NCBI GenBank assembly: GCA_028023455.1
Contig: JAQFVV010006631.1
Location: 248,001-312,000 of the forward strand
Origin: Epiperipatus broadwayi
Taxonomy: Eukaryota > Onychophora > Udeonychophora > Euonychophora > Peripatidae
Direction of reading: 5' to 3'
Length of the DNA stretch: 64,000 nucleotides
Below the pieces are notes generated by a model. The model saw only the letters and a list, made by a program, of their open reading frames with translations, was not told the origin of the DNA and ran no database searches. Below are positions 12,041-22,584 of this stretch, one piece after another (positions within the stretch are counted from its first letter, which is position 1; each line of letters starts with the position of its first letter). A program made the position numbers and the translations under genes.

Positions 12041-12362
12041 GGGAATAAAAATACTAGAACTAGTCCAGCATTTTATCAATGCCTAACTATTGAGAAGAAA
12101 ATCTGAAACTTTCAGACATTTAAATGTCCAAAAATCCAGCTATCTAACTCAAATAGCCGTATGGGACTGAACTAAGTTCAGATATACCATATATTAATAG
12201 CTCTAGCAATATAAAATCACCAAAGCATTAATAGCAAAAAACTAAAATTAAATTGATAAAAAATCAAGTCAGATGACCTAATTTTAATAAAGCTCCTATT
12301 TACAAATGTTATATATAGAGTAAGTTAAAAACAAACTCTTATGAAGCTTCAAAAATACCCTC

Positions 12363-12409
12363 AACCTCAGACCACGGTTTCTGCCTCTAGCATCATCAGT
12401 GAGGTGCTA
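12363..12409 (-). ncRNA. Hammerhead ribozyme motif B4 (type I)
   Basis: CUGAUGA is at 12393-12399 and C17 at 12370. Here position 10.1 is U opposite A at 11.1, so helix II gains a third pair that B1-B3 lack. It lies in the truncated last unit, just before the array edge. Confidence 0.77.
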
Positions 12410-12438
12410 GGGAATAAAAATACTAGAACTAGTCCAGT

Positions 12439-15400
12439 TGTAACTAATAGTAACCATAATAAGTAGAAAATTTATCATTAGTTTTACTGATTCTAAAAAA
12501 GCTTCAACTGAATCCAGTTAAACAAAGATTATTTTATTTTCTAGCTATAGTTTTTAAATATTTTTGTACAAATAATTTAACACTTATTGTCAATAATGCT
12601 CATAAAAATCACATTTGAATTTATAATTATATAAAACAATTGCATATCTTAGGAGAAGTACGAGATACACTATGTAGTCTAAATGTTACTAAATGGTGTT
12701 ATAGCTATTGCACATTATTTGCAATTATTATAGTTATCCCAGACAAATTTTCACATGAATGTGTATATCTTAATATCATTTTCAGACTATTTAAACAATT
12801 AAGAATTAAAAAAAACTGTCAATTCTATAATGCAAACATAGTTAACCAACATAACTTTTATTTTCAAAATATTGTTCTAATTCCAATAGTATATACAGCC
12901 AAATTGTGTTTAAATTTTTTATAAGTAGTTTAAAATACATCATATGATATATTCTTAATGTTTTGACAACTGCTATGATTTATACAGTTTGTTGATTGCT
13001 GATTCTTTAATTAAATTTTGCTAAATGTTTTTTTCTCACATATAATATCTATCCCTAATTCTATTTAATAAATTATATAAAGATTAACTAATCATTAAAT
13101 AACTGAACTCATTACTTGTTAATTTCCTTTCCATGAAATAAGTGTATTGCACACTCTTTATAAAATTACAAAACTTTGAAAACGACTTCACCCATTTAAT
13201 TGTACATACATTTTGCAAAAATGATTGACATTCATCAATTATTAGGACATTCATTATTATGTAAAAACAAATTTGTTGTTATTAAAAGTTTGATTATGAA
13301 TCATAGATTAATGTTGCACCATAAAAATTAATCAATGAAGACAAGGTATTACATTTTTAATATAGAATAAAATATATATTGTAACTGTATGGAAAATAGG
13401 AGTTAATAAGAGAGAATCTGAAGTTATCATGTCTCACAATTTGGTAGCCATTTGTAATGATATATCACATCAGAGATGAAATATGATGAAATGGGAAACC
13501 ATCACCATCTCCAAATAAACAAAATATATAATGAAATATAAAAATATCCATGAGATATAAGCACAGAACTAACTATAATTTCTTCACCATTACACAAAAA
13601 TAGTAATCATTCATCATCATAAATCATCAATTTTCTGAATGTATTTGAATGTTCACTATAGACCAGTCTAATTATTTAACCACTATCAAACATAGGTAAG
13701 GAATATAAACAATAAGTATCTGGATGCACATCCTTAGGTGATATTTTATCAAAATAAAAAATATGTCAAATAATACTAACATACTAAATCATCATGACTA
13801 TTATCAATGCACTAGCTACATAGTCCCATTAATATACTAGCCATCTATAAAGTATATTGCTAAAGAAATAATAAATAAAACAAAATGCAGCACATGAGCG
13901 TTAAAGTATATCATTTTTACTCACCAGGATTTGAGAAGTAATGGAATCATCATCAATAGGATTTCCATACCACTAAACATAAACCACTACTCAATATAAT
14001 TGTTATGCACAAATATAGTTCAGGAAAAAAGAATTCAAATCACTTTGAGCAAGAGACAAACAAATAAATAAAGCAACTTATTATAAATTACTTCAAATAT
14101 TTTTCCAGTTTACCCTATTATAAGTAAATAGTTTTATTGGGATCATTTAAAAAACTCCTAGAACATTAAGCTATAATAAAATAGAGTCACACAAACACTG
14201 GCATTTATGAAAGAGGAACTGGATAGAATAAGGAAGTTAAGCTAAAATATTTTTAAACAATTATTTAATAAATAAATTGATTAACAATAAATAAAAAATG
14301 ACATGATAGAATGACATTTTAAACGTTAATTTCATAAAAAATATATTTTCGGACAAATTATAATCAATCAGTTGATTTCTGTTCATAAATTAACATTTAA
14401 TTAATTAACTTAATACTTTAAAAAAACTAAGAGATGAAAAAGCAACATTTTCAAATTCAAAGATTGCTTAATTAACATTTTGTTAAGTTTTTAGGAGGGA
14501 AAATGAATGAAAAGAGAAAAACAGGTTTAAAAAAAATTAAGTTTACAAACAATTATTTTTTAAAGAAACTATTTCATAATTTTAATAAGAAAATTTACTG
14601 GATAAAAATGTTTCACAATTCAAAAATATTAACTTAATGAAAATATTTAAAATTATCAAGTCTTATAACAACAACAAAGCACCTTTTTTTTACTATTCAT
14701 GAAAATTTTGTGTGCATACACACAAAATACCTTTAATTATGATTTTATGTTTTGTGGAGATTTTTTTTCAGTTACAGTTTCCAGTCTTTTCCAATTGAGT
14801 TTTTTCTTGAAGGCTTTTAGACATAAACATGGTTAATTTGTCTTTTTCTTGTATTGGAGTAATTCCAAGTTGAAAATAACAAATTTCAGCCATTTCTTTT
14901 GACTAAAATTTCCAGGTGAGATTAACACAGACAGTCTCATGCTTATAGTTGAAGATAGGGTTTCATATTACTTTATGGATAACTTCTCTACCTTTTCATT
15001 CTAGTGAAGGTAGGTTATATGGAGAAAGATAATGCCTAGGTCTTAGATGAATTTATCTCATGGTTTTTATTATAGAAATCATTTTATTACTAAACTCTTA
15101 GTATGATAAAAGGTTGAGTAAAACTTCTGCAGATCCAAGCAACAGCTTGGTAAATATTTCTACTTCTTTTTCAGATGGATTAAATTTCACTAGTCTTTCT
15201 TCAAAAGCTATGTTAGGAATCTACTTCTTACCAGACACTTGGATCTTCTTATTCACACCCCCAATATTTTTCCTAGAACAATCTTGCCCACAAATCATTC
15301 CCTATCTATCTTCAACATGATGGTTTTATAATGACCAATTAGATAATTTTTATAAATACAGTTGTTTATTAATTTCCTATTTTATACTGTGCCATTGAAA

Positions 15401-16275
15401 AACAAGTCAAGAACTTAAATTAACATCATATCATTCTTGATATTACATTCTAATTTTAAAAATGACTTGCAAAATGAAAACAATATAAACAGTTTACTGC
15501 ACTGAATTGATTTTTGCATTGAAGAGAGATAAAGAGAAAAGAAAAGACCAACTCTGAATAATTAAAAATAAAATTTACCAAAAGTATTAAAATCTTATTT
15601 AAAAAAAAAATACTATTAAAAATAAAACTTAATCTCTCTTTTAAAGTTAACATTAATATCTATTAAACAATTTACAAAAAAAGAGAAAATTATTTTTTCT
15701 CTTAGACCATTTCCATAATTTAAATTAACCCTACTAATTAATTATAATTACTAAAGAGAGAAAGTTAAAAAAAACTTTTTACATTATTTTATGGTTTTCT
15801 CTTCCTTCTACTATAATTTATAACTTGCATTCCCATATTAAAATATTATTTAACAAATTTAATGTTTAAGATTATTACTTTGGGACTTAAAATATTTAGT
15901 AAATTGAAGATGTATTATTCTAAAAACTATGTATGAAAAAAGTAAATATTATTTTTTCCATTAAATAATACATAAACTTAAGCAGCATAATGGCAATTAT
16001 CTAATTATTTGTAAGTCAGCTATGTAGCCAAATGGTTACAATATAAATTCAAAAAAACTCAACCAAAGTGATTGCTGTTCTGTTAAAAGTTTCATACTGC
16101 ATAAAATTTAAAGATTCATTATACTTGAAAAAAAAAATTAACAGTATCACTAAAGATACGTCAAGTAATTTATTTCTGGTATTTTTCTAATTCCATCAAC
16201 AAAATCAATCTTTAAAATATAATTTACATCTATAAAATATTATTAAGTATTTATTTATACAGCCCTATGTTGATA
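12439..16275. other. AT-rich intergenic or intronic sequence
   Basis: No supported gene. The 94-codon plus frame at 12640-12924 has no recognisable domain. At about 15110-15330 the minus strand has two adjoining open pieces with mixed, coding-like composition but one stop and no recognisable family; it may be a decayed exon or element. Confidence 0.45.
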
Positions 16276-16280
16276 AATTG

Positions 16281-16848
16281 TAAATGTAAATTATCGATCA
16301 GGTTTAATGCACATGCGCTTTACATATAACTATACATAAATACTACTAATATTCTCAAACACAAGATAAAGTCTTTAGAAAAGGTAGAATGAATCCATCT
16401 AACTTTTTCGACCCAAACGTTTAAGTATGGGCAAATATTAAGTATTTGGATATGAGAGTGTGACAATATTAAACAGTCACTTTAAATTATTTTAATATGC
16501 TTGGATGAATGACGCTTGCAAAATTGTTTAAAATTTACTATAAGTCAATCCTGATTGAAATTAAACATATATAAAATTAAGTATTTATTTATACAGCGCT
16601 ATGTTGATAAATTGTAAATGTAAATTAGCGATTAACTATACGTAAATAATACTAACATTCTCAAACACACTCTCATATCCAAACACTTAAGATTTGCCCA
16701 TAACTTAAACGTTTGGGTCCAAAAAGTTAGATGGATTCATTCTACCTTTTCTAAAGACTTTATTTTGTGTTTGAGAATGTTAGTATTATTTACGTATAGT
16801 TATCTGTAAAGCGCATGTGCATTAGCCTGATCGCTAATTTACATTTAA
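16281..16848. mobile_element. Foldback element with about 183-bp arms
   Basis: 16281-16463 pairs with 16666-16848 as an imperfect inverted repeat; shared pieces include GCACATGCGCTTTACA/TGTAAAGCGCATGTGC and AGATGGATTCATTCTACCTT. A third, direct partial copy (about 16572-16668) repeats the left edge with about 30 bp removed, showing a nested or rearranged history. No transposase frame is present, so it is a non-autonomous element or MITE-like foldback. Confidence 0.75.
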
Positions 16849-19255
16849 ATTATTATTGTAAATCTTCTTGAGTAGCAATTTGAATGTGAAATTCAGAGTA
16901 TGATTTTTAACATTATTTTATAATTATTAATAGAACTAGTATTAATTTCCTTCATTTATAAGCCAATGTAATATCTGATAAAATGAAAATACACACAGAA
17001 AAGATACTTATTAATAATAGATATCTTTATTACTACCTAACATGCTTTCAATATATATTTATTACTATATCATATTTTATGGCATATATTGGTGTGATTA
17101 AATTGCTCTTTATATCAATGTTTAATTAACTGTTCACATATTCAATTTTAATTAAAAATTTAAATTTGAATATTTATATAGCCTATTTCTTTGAAATGGG
17201 TCCAAGTGTTGTTTTTTTTTTTAATATGAAAATGGTCACCAGCTATTGCACATGCTTCTTTAATATTCCACTTTATGGCTTTTTTGTCTGTGTTCTCTAT
17301 CTCTGCTAGGCAGTAATAAAGCTAAATATTATTAAAAATTATCTTTTCTGTGTGTATTTGCATTTTACCAATTATTAATAGACTATTGGAAGTAGGACTA
17401 GTATATATAAATTAATTTATTGTTGTATTGCTAAACATGTTTTTTATATTTGCTATAACATTATTAAATACCACAAAAAATATATTAGAAAAGCAACTAC
17501 TTAAAATATAATTAACAAAACCATTTAAGTAAAAATAATATAAATAATCTCACATTTCAAGATCAATAATATTAAAATTTTGATGTGCGACAGACTAATG
17601 CATGGAAAAATCTTAATAACCAATGGATAACATATTTTGAAAGCAAAATATTTACATGTAATAATAATTTGGGATTAATGTTGCATGTAAATTATTATTA
17701 GCCCTCTCATATGATCAAAATTACATATGTCATTGCATTGCTTAATGACCATATGTTATTTGCTTCTGAATTAAAACCGTGGACTGGATTAAATAGAGTT
17801 ATTAGGAACACAATCTATAAAATTGTAAGCATAAAAAGAAAAACATAGACTTCCCAATTAAACAAGTAATATGGCTAAATGAGTTAAAACACGGGCAATG
17901 GGAAGCTAAATACAAATTGTAATATTAGTTGAACTCTTCGGGAAAGTTTTATCTTCAAATAATTATAGCAAGTGGGTTGTGTAAGCATGCTACAAAATAA
18001 ATGTGATAAATATTTAAATAACTGAAAGTGGATTAGAAAGTCCACTTTCCAGAGAAATAGAGAGAAAAACATGCTTTCTTCCCGTTTATTGTGTTGTGTT
18101 GTTAACTATAAGCCAAGCTTCTTTGATTTTACGGTTAGAGTAATGGCATTATATGCATGCAATGGAAACAGAAGACAGTTCAAGTATACTGACAGTGAAT
18201 CATTGGTGGTCTAAAAAGATGGAATTATATTCGGGTTTACTCAGTGCTTTTTTATATAAAGAACAGTGACGAGTGACACGAGTGGATCTATGATTTAATT
18301 GATATATAATAGTATTTTTCTACTATATCTATTAGCATTTTTGTAAAAGTCATAAGGTATCGTTTGTTCATTTCAAAGATGAGACTCATATGTGAAGAAA
18401 TACATTTAGGGACTTTATTTTTTATAATAAAATAAATATTCTTTTACAAATTAATTGGTTTTAAAATATTTACTTAATAACAATTTAAAAGTATAGATAT
18501 AAATAATTAACTGGATTTTCAGAAATTTATGTACACATTTATATATAACTCATTCTTATGCACAAATACAAACATATATGTATGTATACTTTTAAATCGA
18601 TGAAGATAAACAGCTAATGCTGTTATAATAAATATGACATGCATTATCCACTCATCCAATGATACTTAATAACAATGTAGCAGCACTTTCAAATTAAAAG
18701 AGTACCAAACTCTCAATAATATAGTGTCACCAAATGCAAGCCTTTGTAATCAATGGATGCTTGAGTAATCGTACGAAACGGTGATCATGTAATGTATTTT
18801 CAAATTAGTTTTTTTTTCATATACTACAATGTTTGTCCCAAAGAACTACAGAAGGAGTAGTAAAAATAAACGAATCTAATTATTTATTGTGAATTGTTTA
18901 TTAACTAATGGATTTTTATATATCAAAATAAGCAAAGAAATTAATTCTTATTATTTTCAATTTTGTGATAAACCTGTTCGATGACTAGAGAGTGTAGGTT
19001 TCATTTACTATAATGTCATTTACTATTTAGACAATCTATTCTACAGATGTCTCAAAAATCAAATTTTATTTTTACAATGAAAAATACATTTAATTTCTAA
19101 AGAAAAAATTTTAAAAATATAAACACCATTTAATTCTTTATAATAATCTAATAATAATCATGGCATTTACCCTGAAAGTGCATTTACGTGCTTTGTTTAA
19201 ATATTTGTTGTAAATTCTCAATGATGGTTGTCTATGAAAAGTTTTTTTTTTCCCA
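16849..19255. other. AT-rich intergenic or intronic sequence
   Basis: No gene is recognised; the short minus ORF at 17884-18072 looks incidental. Confidence 0.5.
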
Positions 19256-19259
19256 TTTG

Positions 19260-19335
19260 TCATAGCATCGAACGGGAGGCGAACCCACAACCGTCTGCAA
19301 CCAACTACGCTGCGATGACCTCTCGGCTAACAACG
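19260..19335 (-). repeat. tRNA-derived SINE-like segment, copy 1
   Basis: On the minus strand TAGCCGAGAGG (A-box-like) and GGGTTCGCCTCC (B box) match 29955-30042. This copy lacks about 13 bases between the boxes that the other keeps (GCCTTGCAAGC). Both are followed by GATGCTATG and an A-rich tail on their own strand. Confidence 0.65.
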
Positions 19336-21900
19336 CTTGACGAAAAGGTTTTTTTTAATATATATACACCAAAGAAAATCATAAATAATCCTTTTGAAAA
19401 TATTACTTTCTAAACAGAAATGTTAATCTTATACATAGTACACTTATTACACTTTACTATAAATAATGAAAAATATTTTTGTTTTTGAAATGCTACATAA
19501 GAAAACGACATTTTTAATCTTGCCATTAATGTTTACATTTTAATATGTAATAAATAAGTCTTTACAATGCCAAATATTTATATGTAATTTTTTAAGATAA
19601 CTCATCACAACTGTTTAAATATAATTAAATAGACTATTAGTACCAGCAGGTAATATATATTTAAAATTAAAAGAATACTTCATTAATTTCTTCCACCTTC
19701 ATAAGTCAGGGGGATTTTCTACAGTGCTTTTCCTAGACAGGATGGACTTTTAATCAATAAGAAAATTTTAAACCTTATGGACATGTAAATCTAGCTATGA
19801 TGGTATCTATTTTAACTTAAAAAATATATTGTCATATGTTGTCACAAGAGGGTTCTCTAGTTATATTTAAGCAGTTTTTTTAATGAAGTAATCTCAAGAC
19901 ATTACATAAATATTTAGCATTGTATATTTTTATTTATTATAGAATATTAAAATTTAAATTATTAATGGCAATATTGAATTGTCAAATATGTATATATCAA
20001 TCAAGTTTTAAAATATTTAAAAATACATTTCTGATTGATTAAACAAACGTTCATGTTTCACGTAATGGCCATGTAGATAATTTTCCTGATATATGAAAAT
20101 AGAAGTTAATTAAAGAAGTATCTTTTTAACTTTAAAAATTGTTGTGTTGTCACTAGAGAGTGATTCTGGAATATTTGAACGCTTGCAATGAAATGATCTC
20201 AAAACATTTTATACTTATACCTTTATAAACATAAATAAAACATTGATAAGGTTTTATAAACAATATTGCAAATATTATTAATATTTTATTTGCTTAATTT
20301 TCTTGGTATACAAATGAGTTATATCATTTATACTTTGGACAATCTGATTTTGCAAAGATCCATTGCGTTTATTTGACAATAAAAAATTAAATTAAATTTT
20401 TTTTGATAGATTTTGATAATTATAACTTTTAATATGAAATGAATGTAAGTAGATATTGGTTATATAATAAAAGAGCAAATTAAAGTTTATCCTCGTTTTC
20501 ATCTGAAAAATGCTTATATTTGCCCTTGTAAAAAAATAAGTTTATTATACCCCATTTACGATGACTAGTTTTTCACATAACTTGTTTATTGTCTGTTTAA
20601 TGTGGAAAATTATTAAAAATATTCTGACCTATAAGTTACAATGTTCTTATTTATATTTAAATCCAGACTTACTTTAAGAATGTAAATATTTATAATATAG
20701 GCTTTAACCTAAATCAAATGCACCTTGAAAATTGTATAATAATCAAACAATAATATTTTGTCGATAGAGGGACTAAATCAACAAAGACTTTATTTGCTAA
20801 AAACAAATGTAATTTTTCTTATTTATATATATAAAAAAAAATACAGTAATCACTTTGAGTTTAAAAACTTCTGAACCCTAATATGTAAGAAATATAACAT
20901 GCTAAATAATACTATCTCAAATTCACATACGAATTGCAACTATCATCTACCCTTATATTAATGTCAAAAAGTGCTGCCTTGTAAATATATATAAGATCTT
21001 TGCAGTTTCTAATAAGATGTTGGATTTTTTACCTATACTATTAATTCGGAGTTTGCATTTGTTTCCTAAGGTATTTTCTAAAATTATTGCAATGATAGGT
21101 ATTAATAATAATTTTTATTTTAATTTCACGTTCTAATGTGCAATTGATTCTATTTTATATATGAAATATCTTTATGTCAATACACATTACAGTATGAAGT
21201 GAACTAATGATTATACATCAGTCTTATTCTGCAACATATAGAACATTTCATTAAAAGAAATAGTAGCCAATGCAGATTATTATTTCGCATAAGAGCAATA
21301 AAGACATATCTTCACCTATATACTTTTAATCATTCAACATATAATATCATCCACATTGCCTAAAATATTAATTGCTCATCCCCTCTTGCACTACATACAT
21401 GTTTTATTCTAAATGTATGTAAGATTATTGTGACACTCAAGAAAGAATTATTTATATTTTAAGTTGAATTATGTTAATTTTATTAATTTATGTAGTAAAT
21501 AGTTTATTCCTATTATAATATCAATCACAAATAAATATAATTAAGCTTAATTTACCTTAAAATAATAAAAAAAAAATATTACTCAGACTTTAATTATTTA
21601 AAATATTTATTAGTAATTAATTTTTATAAAAGAGTACACATCTTATAAAACATTTAAAAATGCATAACACAATAATAATTACTAAATAACATTGTCTGTA
21701 CCAAAAGTTTACGCGGTAATTTACCAGTTTATATAAAATAGTTTACAAATGATTTTTTTTAAATCTCTAGTTTCGAAAATGATTAGTAATAATCATTAGT
21801 GTATTTATTTGAAATGGATGGCGTCAAAGTTGTAAATGGAGGGAGTTTGACAATGGTAAATGACAACATTTTACTCTAGATAAATACTTTGCATATAATA
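19336..21900. other. AT-rich sequence with an old direct duplication
   Basis: Apart from the duplication at 19740-20220, no gene or clear repeat is seen. Confidence 0.5.
19740..20220. repeat. Diverged direct duplication, about 300-bp spacing
   Basis: About 19740-19930 and 20040-20220 share an ordered series of short matches (GGACATGTA/GGCCATGTA, TTTTAACTT, GTTGTCAC, AGAG, AATGAA, TCTCAA, ACATT). They are old relatives of unknown origin. Confidence 0.45.
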
Positions 21901-21931
21901 AAGATATATATATATATATATATGAAAGATA

Positions 21932-21990
21932 GTGACCCCTAGGCCAACTGATGAGCGCTGGTTCAGCACGAAATGCATCTTGGGGGTCAT
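21932..21990 (+). ncRNA. Hammerhead ribozyme D1 (type I, near canonical)
   Basis: Core CUGAUGA (21948-21954) and GAAA (21970-21973). Helix II GCGCU-GGUUC-AGCAC has the G10.1-C11.1 pair and one C-A mismatch at the second step. Helix III is a minimal AUGCAU, and C17 is at 21979. Helix I has CCAA (21944-21947) with UUGG (21980-21983), a five-base bulge, then GUGACCC (21932-21938) with GGGUCAU (21984-21990). The extended helix I with an internal bulge is the arrangement that supports loop-loop contacts in natural type I hammerheads. Predicted cleavage is after 21979. Confidence 0.87.
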
Positions 21991-22003
21991 TTGTCTTTTT
22001 TTA

Positions 22004-22015
22004 TATCTTTATTTT
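22004..22015. repeat. Target-site duplication (left) of the D2-D3 insertion
   Basis: TATCTTTATTTT here is repeated exactly at 22573-22584 on the other side of the inserted element. Confidence 0.7.
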
Positions 22016-22156
22016 AATAACTGAAACACAAGCTTGTTATATACCTGTGGCTATATATATGTAATATAGGGTATATGAGCACAGACTTTCACACCACCCA
22101 CCTCTCTCCACTCTATCTAATAACACTGATACACCTAAACACATATATGCTGAAAA

Positions 22157-22222
22157 GATAAATAATCACCAATATACGTATTTCATGCTAAACCAGCAAT
22201 CATCAGTTGGTCCAGACTATCA
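22157..22222 (-). ncRNA. Hammerhead motif D2, weakened helix II
   Basis: On the minus strand CUGAUGA (22200-22206) and GAAA (22184-22181) are kept. Helix III is AUACGUAU and position 17 is A (22173). Helix I keeps CCAA/UUGG and a second block after a bulge. Position 10.1/11.1 is a U/U mismatch instead of G-C, so activity is doubtful. Confidence 0.65.
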
Positions 22223-22413
22223 TCTTTACACACATATATAGTATAAGTGCTCAGATATATATTAAGATAGACTATCCTCATAGTTTAATGGACAGGCTTC
22301 AATCCACTCCACACTCCAACTCTTCAACCGTCCATCCAATTGAAAATCTGATGATGGAATGCTCAAAGGCCACCCTGAGGCTGAGATTATTGTCACACCC
22401 ATGTGTGTAAAGA

Positions 22414-22479
22414 TGATAGTCTGGACCAACTGATGATTGCTGGTTTAGCATGAAATACGTATATTGGTGATTATTTATC
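22414..22479 (+). ncRNA. Hammerhead motif D3, weakened helix II
   Basis: CUGAUGA is at 22430-22436. The core, helix III and U/U mismatch are as in D2. Helix I pairs CCAA with UUGG and then AUAGUC with GAUUAU across a small bulge. Confidence 0.65.
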
Positions 22480-22572
22480 TTTTCAGCATATATGTGTTTA
22501 GGTGTATCAGTGTTATTAGATAGAGTGGAGAGAGGTGGGTGGTGTGAAAGTCTGTGCTCATATACCCTATAT

Positions 22573-22584
22573 TATCTTTATTTT
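22573..22584. repeat. Target-site duplication (right) of the D2-D3 insertion
   Basis: TATCTTTATTTT, identical to 22004-22015. Confidence 0.7.

Larger units (their letters stand above)
11142..12438 (-). repeat. 369-bp direct array with one hammerhead per unit (retrozyme-like)
   Basis: Units start at 11142, 11512, 11881 and 12250 (each AAATTGAT[GA]AAAAATC), giving periods of 370, 369 and 369. The fourth unit stops after about 189 bp near 12438. Units differ by only scattered single-base changes, which implies recent amplification or homogenisation. Each has a minus-strand type I hammerhead with cleavage positions at 11262, 11632, 12001 and 12370. A minus-strand transcript cut at each site would give linear RNAs of 369-370 nt. 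No protein frame is conserved. The layout matches small metazoan retrozymes and hammerhead satellites; assignment to a named family needs a search. Confidence 0.85.
22016..22572. mobile_element. Hammerhead element, inverted dimer (D2 minus, D3 plus)
   Basis: 22016-22364 is a full-length minus-strand copy of the 346-bp element seen at 59435-59780; it starts GAGCATTCC and ends CAGTTATT when read on the minus strand. About 22396-22572 is a plus-strand partial copy of the same element, so the two form a head-to-head palindrome. The 12-bp repeat TATCTTTATTTT flanks the whole, so the dimer seems to have inserted in one event. It landed 14 bp after the D1 ribozyme. Confidence 0.8.

Noticed and set aside
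12640-12924. 94-codon plus ORF
   Set aside because: AT-driven composition, no domain, no splice or start context.
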